Below are positions 10,801 to 21,784 of a stretch of 64,000 nucleotides of DNA, piece after piece (position 1 is the stretch's first letter; each line of letters begins with the position of its first letter). Under the pieces are notes generated by a model, which was given only the letters and a program-made list of their open reading frames with translations, searched no databases and was not told the origin of the DNA. Source of the stretch: Megaustenia siamemsis (lineage: Eukaryota; Mollusca; Gastropoda; Stylommatophora; Ariophantidae); the NCBI GenBank assembly GCA_032433765.1, contig JAVIAB010000025.1:39133262-39197261 (forward strand), read 5' to 3'. The position numbers and the translations under genes were made by a program.

Positions 10801-10958
10801 ACACAATGATGTAGTGAGATCCGATGTCTAGTCCTTTCTGATAGCGGCGAAAAACAGGAGGTCATGTGCACTATCTCAGTTTAAGGATCCTTGGCAGCTT
10901 AAAAATCGAAAACTGTAGGCCAAATAATGGTCGCAATTTGGACAAAATAGTCACCATT
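10801..10958 (-). repeat. dispersed repeat with CTGCCAAGG core
   Basis: Shares GAGATC.GATGTCTA, a GAT(A)CCGGC.-type block, CCTTGGCAG and AAAT(C)GAAAA blocks with 23120-23290 and 43500-43640, beside the AChBP genes. Probably a SINE or LINE 3' piece; family not identified. Confidence 0.5.
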
Positions 10959-10959
10959 A

Positions 10960-11261
10960 GGGAGCCGCGATAGCTCAGTAGTTACTGAACTGGACTACAA
11001 CGGATATGAGTTCGATCCAAACCGACGGCTTCCGGATTCACCCAGCCTTTAATGGGTACAGGCTTTTTTTTCTGGGAAAGTAAAGCGGCACGGGTGTAAT
11101 ACCGACCACATTACCCCAAAAATCATGTGCCGAAGGTCTGTAAAATGTATGGTCACTAACACCATATTCCATATACGCCACTTGGCGTGACGGGGTCACT
11201 GACATCATTTTCCCTATACACCACTTGGCGTGACGGAAGTACTTTACTTTTACTTTTTTTT
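10960..11261 (+). mobile_element. SINE-1 with duplicated 3' end
   Basis: Starts at GGAGCCGCGATAGCTCAGTA with both Pol III boxes. Near its end the segment 'CCATATACGCCACTTGGCGTGACGG' type block occurs twice, so the 3' 45 bp is tandemly duplicated before the T-rich terminus. Confidence 0.9.
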
Positions 11262-11465
11262 AGTCAGCAATATCTACCAACTTCGATAGATCCCTGGCTG
11301 TACTGCGGAGCTCTTGCATGTGGGGTCGGTGTTCTCCTCAGAGTTTTCTCCTGATTTCGCGGGGAAAATGTGAGCACCTAAGGATTATGTTTAATGGAAT
11401 AAAACAAGAGTCAGACAAGGCTGTGTTCCATTGCCTGATTTGTTTTTACTATACAGCTGATGGGA

Positions 11466-11706
11466 GTGGTTAGTGAACTGGACTACGTAGGACAAGAGGT
11501 CGTGTTAGATCCTGACCGATGGCTTCCGGTTCACCCAGCCTTAAATATGTACCGGATGTTTTTCTTGGAAAGTAAAGCGGCACGGGCGTAATACCGACCA
11601 CATTACCCAAAAATCATGTGCCGAAGGTCTGTAAAATTTATGGTCACTAACAACATATTCCCTATACGCCACTTAACGTGACTGGGGCTCTTTCATTTTT
11701 TTTGTT
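11466..11706 (+). mobile_element. SINE-1, 5' truncated
   Basis: Begins inside the A-box region (GGTTAGTGAACTGG) and runs to the T-rich end. B box is degraded (GTTAGATCC). It lies 130 bp upstream of a galactosyltransferase exon. Confidence 0.85.
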
Positions 11707-11835
11707 TTTATACAGATGGTGATGATGATCCTAACAACATGTCATGTACATTAATTATCAAACTAGATTTATCTAACTATTGAAGATTATCAATCAAAGT
11801 TAGCTATATGAATTATCCCCTGACTATCTATACAG

Positions 11836-11974
11836 GACAATACTTCTGCGCAATGCAGTACTTCGACAGGACGTGGATGGTCTATCTACCATCAAATACA
11901 CAGTAATCCATAAATATTCTCACCATCTGTACACTTGGATCACAGTCTCTCTAAATATCAGCGATATTTTCAAG
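11836..11974 (+). CDS. beta-1,4-galactosyltransferase family, C-terminal exon
   Basis: Acceptor TCTATACAG, donor AAG|GTTTGT. In phase with the exon at 6714 it encodes 'R-TILLRNAVLRQDVDGLSTIKY...HKYSHHLYTWITVSLNISDIFK'. This matches the family's C-terminal segment in which 'DGL..L.Y.V' and 'LYT.ITV' are conserved. It ends in phase 0, which fits the candidate last exon at 14554. The normal family C-terminus is only a few residues further, so little of the domain is missing. Confidence 0.88.
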
Positions 11975-12084
11975 GTTTGTTGTCTTCAGCATGTGACATA
12001 TTTAATTAACCCTTTAACTACTTGAATCAACCCTATAACTACTTTAATTAACTCTTTAACTACTTGAATTAACCCTATAACTAA

Positions 12085-12322
12085 CTTCTTTCTCTATTAA
12101 TTGTGTTTCTTTTCTCTATTAATTGTGTTTCTTTTCTCTATTAATTGTGTTTCTTTTCTCTATTAATTGTTTATTTTCTCTATTAATTGTGTTTCTTTTC
12201 TCTATTAATCGTGTTTCTTTTCTCTATTAATTGTGTTTCTTTTCTCTATTAATTGTGTTTCTTTTCTCTATTAATTGTGTTTCTTTTCTCTATTAATTGT
12301 GTTTCTTTTCTCTATTAATTGA
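12085..12322. repeat. 22-bp minisatellite, about 11 copies
   Basis: Units TTTTCTCTATTAATTGTGTT plus TC, with one shortened unit near 12170 and one C substitution. Intronic, starting ~110 bp after the exon at 11836-11974. Confidence 0.95.
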
Positions 12323-12629
12323 ACATGTTGTGTTCTTTTCTTGATCGCTGAGAATGCTTTTCCTGCTATTGGTATTCATCCCAGCATTCCTGTGACTTGT
12401 CGATTAGCTAAAGTTTTGTTGTCTTCCTGTGAGGGGGTTCTCTAAAATCTCCCCCCCCCCCCCACAGTGTAATTTATGTCACTTTTATGGTCTCCTGCAC
12501 AATGGCACATCATACTGACCAGTCGGCCGCCTCATTGCCACCAATTTCCGTGTGTCCGGAGGGGGCATTCAAGTTGAACTGCATGAAACATGCCGAGTAG
12601 GTGCACCCAGTATCCGAAGCATATTCTTG

Positions 12630-12745
12630 TCAATCCAGCGAAGTCAATCCAGCGAAGTCAATCCAGCGAAGTCAATCCAGCGAAGTCAATCCAGCGAAGT
12701 CAATCCAGCGGAGTCAATCCAGCGGAGTCAATCCAGCGCAGTCAA
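12630..12745. repeat. 14-bp tandem repeat, about 8 copies
   Basis: Units AGTCAATCCAGCGA. Since 14 is not a multiple of three, all three frames stay open through the array by composition; none is a gene. Confidence 0.95.
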
Positions 12746-13099
12746 TTCATTGTGAGTCAGTCAGTATCACTGCATGTGTTCTCAATTTCCAAACCAGCCA
12801 CGTGGTTGCTTCCGTTACGACCTCAATCTCCATACATGAGCTGAAGGTAGTAGTCTAGTAAACTCCTGCATATTTCTTTATCAACTGCCTATTGTGAACG
12901 AGTCATTATCAAAGAAAAGAGAGCGGTAAGAATACATCAATCATGGGCTAGAATGTGACATTTAACCCTCCCTGGCCGCATGTAACCCACGGTACAAGAT
13001 TGTTTCCTATTCACGGTATTTTTACGGTGTCTGCAATATTCTGTCTTTAATGTCATTGAAACTTTGACATGATTTATTTTGGAGCACAATTTTTTAGGA

Positions 13100-13780
13100 T
13101 TTGACAATCATTATCTCAACTTTGTGCTGCCAATGCCAGACCTGGACCCTAGCCTCAAGGACAATAACAGAAATAACCACTACCGAGATTGAGTGAGACA
13201 ACTGACAGGAAACACCCTCTGAAACAAGACCAGAAGTGAAGAATTCTGAAAAAAAACTAGGAATAATTCCCACCATATAATACATAAAGAAACAACAGAT
13301 AAAATATATTTGGCCAAGTGATAAGAGAAAAAAGATCAAAACACAACGAGCTATTAATTAACGTCACGAGAGTACTAGACCAGGAAAAAAGATGGATTGA
13401 CAGTTTATTAGTAGCACTAGGAAACATAACAGCAGCAGAGGCTGACAGAAGAGGAAAAAGATGGATTGACGGTTTATTAGTAGCACTGGGAAACATAACA
13501 GCAGCAGAGGCTGACAGAAGAGCAAAAGATGGATTGACGGTTTATTAGTAGCACTAGGAAACATAACAGCAGCAGAGGCTGACAGAAGAGCAAAAGATGG
13601 ATTGACGGTTTATTAGTAGCACTAGGAAACATAACAGCAGCAGAGGCTGACAGAAGAGCAAAAGATGGATTGACGGTTTATTAGTAGCACTAGGAAACAT
13701 AACAGCAGCAGAGGCTGACAGAAGAGCAAAAGACCAAAAATTATATCTCCCCTCGACGATGAAAGGCAAATGAGGAAGGA
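13100..13780 (+). mobile_element. LINE family E C-terminal part with a 68-bp internal tandem repeat
   Basis: Related to 25560-25860 (+), 28312-28640 (-) and 57300-57720 (-). The tail 'RWIDSLLVALGNITAAEADRRAKD' is the end of a LINE protein. A 68-bp block of this tail (13391-13735) is present five times in tandem; the other copies have it once. As 68 is not a multiple of three, the copies sit in different frames. Confidence 0.75.
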
Positions 13781-13799
13781 AAGAAGTATCACCGCGCGT

Positions 13800-14050
13800 C
13801 ATCAGTCATCATCATCATCAAGTACCGGGCCTGCTGGTGTAGGTGATCATGTCTCTCCACAACTTCGATCGCGACAATTAACATTTCTGTTGTTGACCTA
13901 CCAAGCCATTCTCTTAAGCCGTCTGGTATCTTTTCTCTTTACTTCTCTTTGTCTCTTCGTCCCTCAATTTTCCCAGTTGTCACAATATATTCCAGCTGTT
14001 CCCTTCTCATCACATGGCCAAAAAGTGATTGTTTCTTACTAATATTAGAT
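13800..14050 (-). mobile_element. LINE family B tail
   Basis: Reverse-strand tail: (CATCAT) end, 'MITYTS' type terminal block, 'RRSTTEM', 'EGRRDR' and 'GHVMRRE' blocks in broken frames. Same family as 1-153, 19278-19815 and 26850-27980. Confidence 0.75.
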
Positions 14051-14074
14051 ATTGAAGATTATTATTCCATAATA

Positions 14075-14345
14075 ACCCTGTCCCATTCTATCATGCCCCA
14101 TTATATCATATCCTATTATCCCCTGTTCCATTCTCCCCTGTCCCATTCTCTCTTGTCCCATTCTCCCCTGTCCCATTCTCTCCTGTCGTATTCTTCCCTG
14201 TCCCATTCTCCCCTGTCCCATTCTCCCCTGTCCCATTCTCCCCTGTCCCATTCTCCCCAGTCCCATTCTCTCCTGTCGTATTCTCTCCTGTCCCATTCTC
14301 CCCTGTCCCATTCCCCCCTGTCCCATTCTCTCCTGTCCCATTCAT
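14075..14345. repeat. 15-bp minisatellite (TGTCCCATTCTCCCC)
   Basis: About 18 units with C/T and G variants, flanked by degenerate copies. Strongly pyrimidine-biased on the plus strand, and close upstream of the candidate last galactosyltransferase exon. Confidence 0.95.
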
Positions 14346-14553
14346 ATTCTTTTCTATTCTGTCCATCTACTCTGATCCTGTCTCTCCCCCCCCCCCCCCA
14401 TGTCTACCAGCCCGTTGTCTTGTCCATACCTTATGTCTGTCCTAACCTATGTACTGTCCCTTGTCTGATGTTGTATGTCCTATATTACACCACTATCTGT
14501 GTCGCGAACCACCCCCTCATTCGCTTAATTTTACTTTCTGCTATCCCTTACAG

Positions 14554-14655
14554 AGCCTCAGAAACAAACGGGTCAAGCTCACCCGAAACAACAGCAGCAA
14601 AAGCCAAACTGTAACCTGGATTTGTTTTTGCTCATTTCTCTTCGTGACCTGGTGA
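14554..14655 (+). CDS. candidate terminal exon of the galactosyltransferase gene
   Basis: A strong acceptor (CTATCCCTTACAG) is followed in phase 0, as required by the exon at 11836-11974, by 33 codons beginning 'SLRNKRVKLTRNNSSKSQ' and a TGA stop. The C-terminal tail of this enzyme family is variable, so the residues cannot confirm it. Support is position, phase and splice site only. A shifted frame stays open to about 14720 and is an alternative. Polyadenylation motifs follow at 15236 and 15352. Confidence 0.4.
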   Translation, partial: SLRNKRVKLTRNNSSKSQTVTWICFCSFLFVTW

Positions 14656-15400
14656 AATATCTTAAAATAATGTGGCCAGTGTTTTATGACAATCTGTGTT
14701 ATTTTCATAAGTGCCTTAATGGATAAAGCCAAAATGTGGGATATGTTGTTTATTTGTTATTTGGACTTCTGAAAACGGAGAAATGGCCATGTCAGGACAT
14801 TGGCTTGTTAAAATGAAGGTGGTGGAGGGTTGTAGAAGCGAGAGTTGAACGTCAATGATCGTCTCCCCGGTCCACGCCAGAGTAAGTATCACTTAGGTGT
14901 AGGCGAGTACAGGTGTAGTCGTATGTAAGTGAGTGTGGCTACATACAAAAGCGAATAGTGATTGTTTGTAATGAAGATGCGTGTGTTGTTTAGTTACGTG
15001 TGTATTTATATGGCTGTGCATATTTCTGTACGTGTATTTATTATGTGAATGATAACATGAAAGTGTTTGATAACTTTACGGGTCACGACTGTTTGTTTAT
15101 ATCATAAAGTAGTATTTTAGTTCTAATAATAAAAAAGATGGTGTATGTGTAAACGAAAACGTCTTGAGGAAACTACATCCCACTCATTCTTAAATTGTAT
15201 ATTTTAGGGAAGTGGTTCAAATTTGTGATACTGAACAAATAAATGAATTTTCTAAAACATTTTCATTTTTATGCTGTTGATATTTGAGTTCAAAAACGTT
15301 TATGATAATATATATTTCAAAATTTGACAAATTTTGCACTGTCGGTGTAAAATATATAAATAAAATAACAAAATTTTAACAATAAATGTTCCAAAAGATT
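14656..15400 (+). other. possible 3' UTR region with AATAAA motifs
   Basis: AT-rich sequence with AATAAA near 15236 and 15352. No other coding signal. Assignment as 3' UTR depends on the terminal exon being right. The part near 15180-15245 shares a short block with 62850-62900. Confidence 0.3.
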
Positions 15401-15545
15401 TAACTTATAGCATCTTTTATGATTCTTGTTAAAGATCTACAGCAGAATTATACTTTAGACAGTCTCAGAATCGATAGAACTTCCCAAGACTACTAAAGCA
15501 TCATCAACAAACAACTGTGTGATATAAACGTGTATATAAATATAA

Positions 15546-15768
15546 CAGTAAAGAGCCTCGTCACGCCAAGTGACTTATAGGGAATATGATGTTAGTGACC
15601 ATTCTTTTTACAGACCTCCGGCACATGATTTTTAGTGTAATGTGGTCGATATTAGGTCCGTGCCGCTTTACTTTCCCAGAAAAATCCGGTACACATTTAA
15701 GGCTGGGTGAACCCGACCTGTTTCCTTAACTAGTCCAGTTCACTAACCACTGAGCTATTGCGGCTCCC
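15546..15768 (-). mobile_element. SINE-1 with internal deletion around the B box
   Basis: Reverse-strand copy with the head GGGAGCCGCAATAGCTCAGT at 15768. The stretch between A box and body is shortened and the B box is lost. 15769-16000 shows no feature. Confidence 0.85.
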
Positions 15769-16004
15769 TAATGTACATATACTTTTATATTGTTACCTGC
15801 CTGATCCTGGAAAGTTATAGCACATACTTTTGTTTGTTACCCGTGAAGTGATAATGTATACGTTTACGTTATTTTGTTTTTGTTGCATGTAAAATGTTCT
15901 ATACACTTTCGTGGTATTATTTCTTATGCTCTTAATGTTTATAATATACAGTTTTGTGTTCTATTTCAGTTTACAACCAAACTTGCAAGGGCAATCCACG
16001 TTTA

Positions 16005-16260
16005 CATAGGTATATATTATACCATATCAGAAACTACCATACCATAACCTACCACACTAATCAGACACTACCATACCATACTATATCATACACTACCATA
16101 ACATACCATACTGTATCACATCATACCCTACCGTACCATACCATACATACCCTAACCTACCATGCCATACACTATCCTACAACACCATAACCATACCATA
16201 TTAAACCGTACCCTAGCTTACCATACCATGCCTTATCCTACTCTACCATACTATTATATT
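16005..16260. repeat. degenerate CCATA pentamer repeat
   Basis: Imperfect ATACC/CTACC units without G on the plus strand. The small open frame across it is compositional. Confidence 0.85.
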
Positions 16261-16990
16261 ATTTATCATGTCTATTCATACATTAGTTTTTGTGTGTATA
16301 TGTCGATTCGGCGTTTTTATATGTGATGTAAATATATGCTGGTTTTGTATGTGATGTAAATATTCATGTATTTATTTCATTGGTGATATAATTTTAAATT
16401 GTAAGAAAATGTCTAGACAGTTGATATTCTTTGTCGACCTTTAGGCACTTGCCTTATTGCTCAACTTTTCTATCAGGGACTGCGTGTTGTACCGGAGGCT
16501 TCATGTATAATGAGCTTTGTTTAAGTGTGTGGTAGTTTGTGTACAAAAACAGACTGCACTAAATTAAGCCTTTCAGCACTGATGGGATCTATCAGTCCCA
16601 CAACAGATTTGCTACATTATCTCAGTTAACAAGCGTTGTTTCCTGTTGAGACTTGTAGGCCCTGCAGACTATATCACTGGGAATCACCAACAGGTGGCAG
16701 TAGTAGCGTGAATTCCCGGAAGGAATACAGTACAACATACAGTATTCTGTCCACTGTTACGAACTAGTTTTTGTAACAAATGAAATATTTAGTAGCTTAC
16801 TGTAACTAAAGACCTAGAGAGAGACACTAAAAGGAATGTTTATAAGAGAAGCAAGCATGGCAGGCATAGACTCTATACTTAGGACCTAACATCTCGCCAG
16901 GAATAGAGATGGGGAGCGAAAAACACTACGAGCTCTATGTGACGTCACGCGCCACTGGTAGAATCAAGATCAAAACTGTAACTAGCTCGT
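16261..16990. other. no gene seen; single progenitor-like satellite unit at 16748-16795
   Basis: No splice-bounded frame or known repeat body. At 16748-16795 the words CCACTGTTACGAACT and TTGTAACAAATG.AATATTT reproduce, once, the unit that is amplified from 17000 onward. Confidence 0.5.
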
Positions 16991-16994
16991 TTTG

Positions 16995-17740
16995 TCGTGA
17001 ATGCAATATTTGGTTGTCTGGTGTTCAAAACTTGTAACAAATCCAATATTTGGTTGTCTGGTGTTCAAAACTTGTAACAAATGCAATATTTGGTTGTCTG
17101 GTGTTCAAAACTTGTAACAAATGCAATATTTGGTTGTCTGGTGTTCAAAACTTGTAGCAAATCCATTATTTGGTTGTCTGGTGTTCAAAACTTGTAACAA
17201 ATGCAATATTTGGTTGTCTGGTGTTCAAAACTTGTAACAAATGCAATATTTGGTTGTCTGGTGTTCAAAACTTGTAACAAAGGCAATATTTGGTTGTCTG
17301 GTGTTCAAAACTTGTAACAAATGCAATATTTGGTTGTCTGGTGTTCAAAACTTGTAACAAATGCAATATTTGGTTGTCTGGTGTTCAAAACTTGTAACAA
17401 ATGCAATATTTGGTTGTCTGGTGTTCAAAACTTGTAACAAATGCAATATTTGGTTGTCTGGTGTTCAAAACTTGTAACAACTGCAATATTTGGTTGTCTG
17501 GTGTTCAAAACTTATAACAAATGCAATATTTTGTTGTCTGGTGTTCAAAACTTGTAACAAATGCAATATTTGGATTTCTGCTGTTCAAAACTTGTAACAA
17601 ATGCAATATTTGGTTGTCTGGTGTTCAAAACTTGTAACAAATGCAATATTCGGTTGTCTGCTGTTCAAAACTTGTAACAAATGCAATATTTGGTTGCCTG
17701 GTGTTCAAAACTTGTAACAAATGTAATATTTGATTGCCCA
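16995..17740. repeat. 40-bp satellite, about 18 copies
   Basis: Units ATGCAATATTTGGTTGTCTG plus GTGTTCAAAACTTGTAACAA, highly uniform. Passes directly into the 44-bp array. Confidence 0.97.
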
Positions 17741-18455
17741 CTGTTACGAACTTGTCTTGTAACATATGCATATTTGGTTGCCTAATGTTATGAACTTGTC
17801 TTGTAACATATGCATATTCGGTTTGCTACTGTTATGAACTTGTCTTGTAACATATGCATATTTGGTTGCCTACTGTTATGAACTTGTCTTGTAACATATG
17901 CATATTTGGTTGCCTACTGTTATGAACTTGTCTTGTAACATATGCATATTTGATTGCCTACTGTTACGAACTTGTCTTGTAACATATGCATATTTGGTTT
18001 GCTACTGTTATGAACTTGTCTTGTAACATATGCATATTTGGTTGCCTAATGTTATGAACTTGTCTTGTAACATATGCATATTTGGTTGCCTACTGTTATG
18101 AACTTGTCTTGTAACATATGCATATTTGGTTGCCTACTGTTATGAACTTGTCTTGTAACATATGCATATTTGGTTGCCTACTGTTATGAACTTGTCTTGT
18201 AACATATGCATATTTGGTTGCCTACTGTTATGAACTTGTCTTGTAACATATGCATATTTGGTTGCCTACTGTTATGAACTTGTCTTGTAACATATGCATA
18301 TTTGGTTGCCTACTGTTATGAACTTGTCTTGTAACATATGCATATTTGGTTGCCTACTGTTACGAACACATCTTGTAACAAATGTAATATTCGGTTGCCT
18401 ACTGTTACGAACACATCTTGTAACAAATGCAATATTCGGTTGCCTACTGCTTACG
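17741..18455. repeat. 44-bp satellite related to the 40-bp array, about 16 copies
   Basis: Units CATATGCATATTTGGTTGCC plus TACTGTTATGAACTTGTCTTGTAA. It shares TATTTGGTTG and the CTTGTAAC word with the 40-bp unit, with a hybrid unit at the junction (17720-17760). The last two units revert to AACAAATG(T/C)AATATTCGG. Confidence 0.97.
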
Positions 18456-19270
18456 TGTTATTTGTTATGTGATAAGTCGTTTCTTTGCTTTGCATTGTTT
18501 CTCATGATTTATACATTTATTTTGATCACCCCTATATGATGCAGTAAAAAATGTGTTCCGACCAAATTTTCTGCCATCATATTTTTTTATGATTAAATTA
18601 ATTATTAATTTCTTCTTTTCAAAATAATCAACTAATTTAGTATGTCGTCTGAAAAGTAGAAAATTGAGTGACAGAAGGGGTAACAAATACTAAAGATGAG
18701 CTGTTTATCTATTTTGTTAATGACTGATCTTTCATCATTCTTTGAGTGGATATCGGTTAGATTTGATGTTTAGTTGATTTGTTCATTAGTCGATTACGTA
18801 ATTTAATTAATTATGTAGTTTTTTAAGTTAATTTCTTGATTAATTCTTAAATTAAGTTTTTTTTATTTGCTGACTTTTGGATTGTGCATTAAGGAAATAT
18901 ACAGACTTGATATCCCAGTGATGAATTAATTAGTTGAGTGTATAATCTTTTTTATTTGTTTTGTTGATTTGTGTTAGAATATCTAATTTATTGGTTAGTT
19001 GATTAGCGAAGTGCCAAGTTTGTTATTTAGTTGTTGACTTGTTCACCAGTCGGTTACGTAATGTATTATTTGATTGATTAATAAGTTGATGAATTCAGTT
19101 ATTAATTAGATTTCGTTAATTTATCAAGTTGATTAAATAACTACTTGCTATTTTGATATGTTGGTTCGTTATTGAGTTGATAGTTGTTAATTGGGGATTT
19201 ATAGAATACATTAAGTTAATTTCTTGGCTAGATAAATAAACGAAAGGGAGGGAGGGCGGGGGCATGGAGG
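18456..19270. other. AT-rich DNA without recognised genes
   Basis: Low-complexity TTGATTGATTAA-type sequence and a small purine tract near 19245. No coding or splice evidence. Confidence 0.6.
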
Positions 19271-19277
19271 TCTTTCA

Positions 19278-19815
19278 TTATCACCATCATCATCATCATC
19301 AAGTACCGAGCCTGCTGGTGTAGGTGATCATGTCTCTCCACAACTTTCGATCTCGACAGTTATTTATCATTTCTGTTGTTGACCTTCTGCCAAACCATTC
19401 TCTTAAGCTGTCTGGTATCTTTTCTCTTCGCTTCCCTCTATCTCTTCGTCCCTCGATTTTCCCAGTTGTTACAATATATCCCAGTTGTTCTCTTCTCATT
19501 ACATGGCCAAAAAATGATGATTGTTTCTTCCTAATATTGGAAATTACCTCTCTTTTTGCTTTGGCCTCTTTCAGAACATCTTCATTACTCTTCTTAGCTC
19601 TCCATGGTATTCTCAACATTCTCCTCTAAAACAACATTTCTACAGACTCCAGTGATTTTCTTTTCTCTTGTCCTGTTGTCAATGATTCACATCCATATGT
19701 TGAGATTGGCTTTACATAACATTTAAGAACACTCTTTCTTGTTTCTATTGTCAAAAATGGATTGCACAGTATCTTCCACATTTTTTTGAAAGCTGCTTTT
19801 ACCTGAGCCATTCAG
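19278..19815 (-). mobile_element. LINE family B, C-terminal part of the polymerase protein
   Basis: Two reverse-strand frames, 19811-19626 ('TIETRKSVLKCYVKPISTYG') and 19619-19299 ('NIRKKQSSFFGHVMRRE', 'IPDSLREWFGRRSTTEM', 'LWRDMITYTSRLG'), are the same protein separated by one frameshift near 19620. Ends in (CATCAT) on the plus strand. The polymerase core is absent. Confidence 0.85.
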
Positions 19816-20040
19816 CATCTCACCTCTGTTATACGGCCCTTTTCGTCTTGTCAGACGGTCTAGTGGAGACTACTGTGTATTTTTTTTTTAGGTTTTGTTT
19901 TTTTTGAGCAGCTTCTTTCGGGGCTAATTCTACCAATGTTTGACAAACACAAAGGGTTACAGAATGAAGACGTCAGGGTCACTGATCCACAGGGTTTTCC
20001 ATCCTTTTTCATGAGTCTTTTCTCTTCTACGTTTTGCCTT

Positions 20041-20566
20041 TTAAAAAAAAGTAAAGAACCCCGTCAAGGGATCCGGGATAGCTCAGTGGTTAGTGAACTG
20101 GACTACAAAGGACAAGAGGTAGGGTTCGATCCCAACCGACGGCTTTCGGGTTCACCCAGCATTTAATGGGTACCGGAATTTTCTGGGAAAGTAAAGTGGC
20201 ACGGGCGTAATACCGACCACATTACCCCAAAAATCATGTGCTAAAGGTCTGTAAAATGCATGGTCACTAACACCATATTCCCTATATGCCAATTGGCGTG
20301 ACGGGGACTCTTCACTTTTTTAAAATACCCCCGTCACGCCAAGTGGCGTATAGGGAATATGGTGTTAGTGACCATATATTTTACAGACCTTCAGCACATG
20401 ATTTTTGGGGTAATATGGTCGGTATTACGCCCGTGCCGATTTACTTTCCTAGAAAAAAAAATTCCGGTACCCATTACAGGCTGGGTGAACCGGAAGCCGT
20501 CGGTTGGGATCGAACCCTACCTCATGTCCTTTGTAGTCCAGTTCACTAACCACTGAGCTATCGCAA
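20041..20566 (-). mobile_element. SINE-1 (reverse) containing a nested SINE-1 in its 3' end
   Basis: Head at 20564 and body to 20322; its A/T tail and last bases lie at 20041-20067, on the far side of the nested copy. The whole is flanked by a perfect 10-bp duplication GTTTTGCCTT (20031-20040 and 20567-20576). Confidence 0.85.
20068..20321 (+). mobile_element. SINE-1 (forward), nested in the reverse copy
   Basis: Full unit with A box GATAGCTCAGTGG and B box GGTTCGATCCC. Lies tail to tail with the reverse copy, making two inverted ~245-bp arms with almost no spacer. Confidence 0.88.
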
Positions 20567-20861
20567 GTTTTGCCTTAGCACAGTCTCAAATGATGTTATA
20601 CCAGTCCTTCCTTATACATGCTCTCCATAATGTACGATCCCTTGCCAGATGTTCCCAGTCATTTACACAGATGAAGTCATTCAAGATGATTTACAGATAT
20701 CTCTATATCGTATTTTAGGTCTTCCGATTTGTCTTTTTTCTGTGTATTATTTGTATTTGCTTGGGGATGCGTTTTTCTTTCCTTTCCCCTGGACGTGTCT
20801 CAGCCAATTTAGTCTTAGACATCTGAGCATCGACATGATTGTTGGGGTCCTAGGACATTGG

Positions 20862-20871
<10 letters not shown>

Positions 20872-20905
<34 letters not shown>
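20872..20905. repeat. (CT)n microsatellite
   Basis: About 16 CT dinucleotides at the end of the LINE fragment. Confidence 0.98.
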
Positions 20906-20906
<1 letters not shown>

Positions 20907-21297
20907 GATCATGACTCAATCAGAGTAGGATTCCAGACTCTCACATGAAGTCAGCTGTCAGGTTAAGTGTGTTGATCGCCCCCACAGACAGAACATCACA
21001 ATTAGAGTCTGCCAGATCCACTCTAATTGAACACCCGTTAAAACGTTGCACTGTTTTCTGCGCCAGTGGCCCAGTGCATCCGATTTCAGCCAGCATTTTA
21101 TTCAGGTTTGGTTTCCTTAGCCTTTGATTGTCCCCAATCTTCCTGCAAGGCAGCAGATTGTCTTTTCTGTAGGGGGATTCTGCCCTTAGATGGTCGGCCC
21201 TCCCAGGTTTACGAGCACCATCTGCCCGAGTCACTATATGAGATGTGGCTAACGCAGATATGCACACAGCGAAACGAGGCATGACTAACACTGACAC
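20906..21297 (-). pseudogene. probable LINE C-terminal fragment (unnamed)
   Basis: The minus strand holds a 118-codon frame with 'KPGRADHLRAESPYRKDNLL', 'MLAEIGCTGPLAQKTV' and an end 'AINTLNLTADF'. The last part also occurs, degraded, at 10255-10345 beside an RNase H domain, and has the look of a LINE protein C-terminus. Identification is tentative; it could be another repeat-borne protein. Confidence 0.4.
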
Positions 21298-21745
21298 ACA
21301 TCAAGATATATGACACATGACTAACATAAACATGCACACAAAGATATGACACATGCCTAACATAGACATGCACACACAAAGATATGAGATGTGACTAACA
21401 TAGCCATGCACACACAAGGATATGAGATGTGACTAACATAAACATGCACACAAAGATATGAGATATTACTAATCCAGACATGCACACACAAAGATATGAC
21501 ACATGACTAACACAGATACACACTAAGATATGAGAAATGACTAAACACAGACACACATAAAGATATGAGACATGACTAACATGACACACACCAAGATATG
21601 AGCCATCGCCAGCACACACACACACACACCAAGATATGAGCCATGGCTACCACAGAAACACATCAAGATATGAGCCATGGCTTCACGGAAAAACACCAAG
21701 AAATGAACCATGTCTAGCACAGAAACATATTAAGGTATCATATGC
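21237..21745. repeat. degenerate ~36-bp tandem repeat (ACACA / GATATGAGC)
   Basis: Units of roughly ATATGAGACATGACTAACAC followed by AGACACACA, varying from 30 to 45 bp. No coding value. Confidence 0.85.
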
Positions 21746-21784
21746 TTGGGTTTGTTGTAGTCGGCAGACTCTTCTTAACGTAGG

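Larger units (their letters stand above)
19820..20870 (-). mobile_element. LINE family G 3' region, split by nested SINEs
   Basis: At 20870-20575 the minus strand gives 'GRPKIRY.DICKSS' and 'LARDRTLWRACIRKDW', then, beyond two SINEs, 'TCRREKTHEKGW...LWISDPDVF' at 20030-19940. The corresponding stretch at 50580-50780 and 46250-46480 includes 'CSFCGRVCLSNIGRISHERSC', a zinc-finger-like end typical of some RTE/CR1-type LINE proteins. Decayed. Confidence 0.6.

Noticed and set aside
10960..11030. tRNA gene candidate (A and B boxes)
   Set aside because: No full cloverleaf, and the same head is repeated in eleven SINE-1 copies with a common body and tail.
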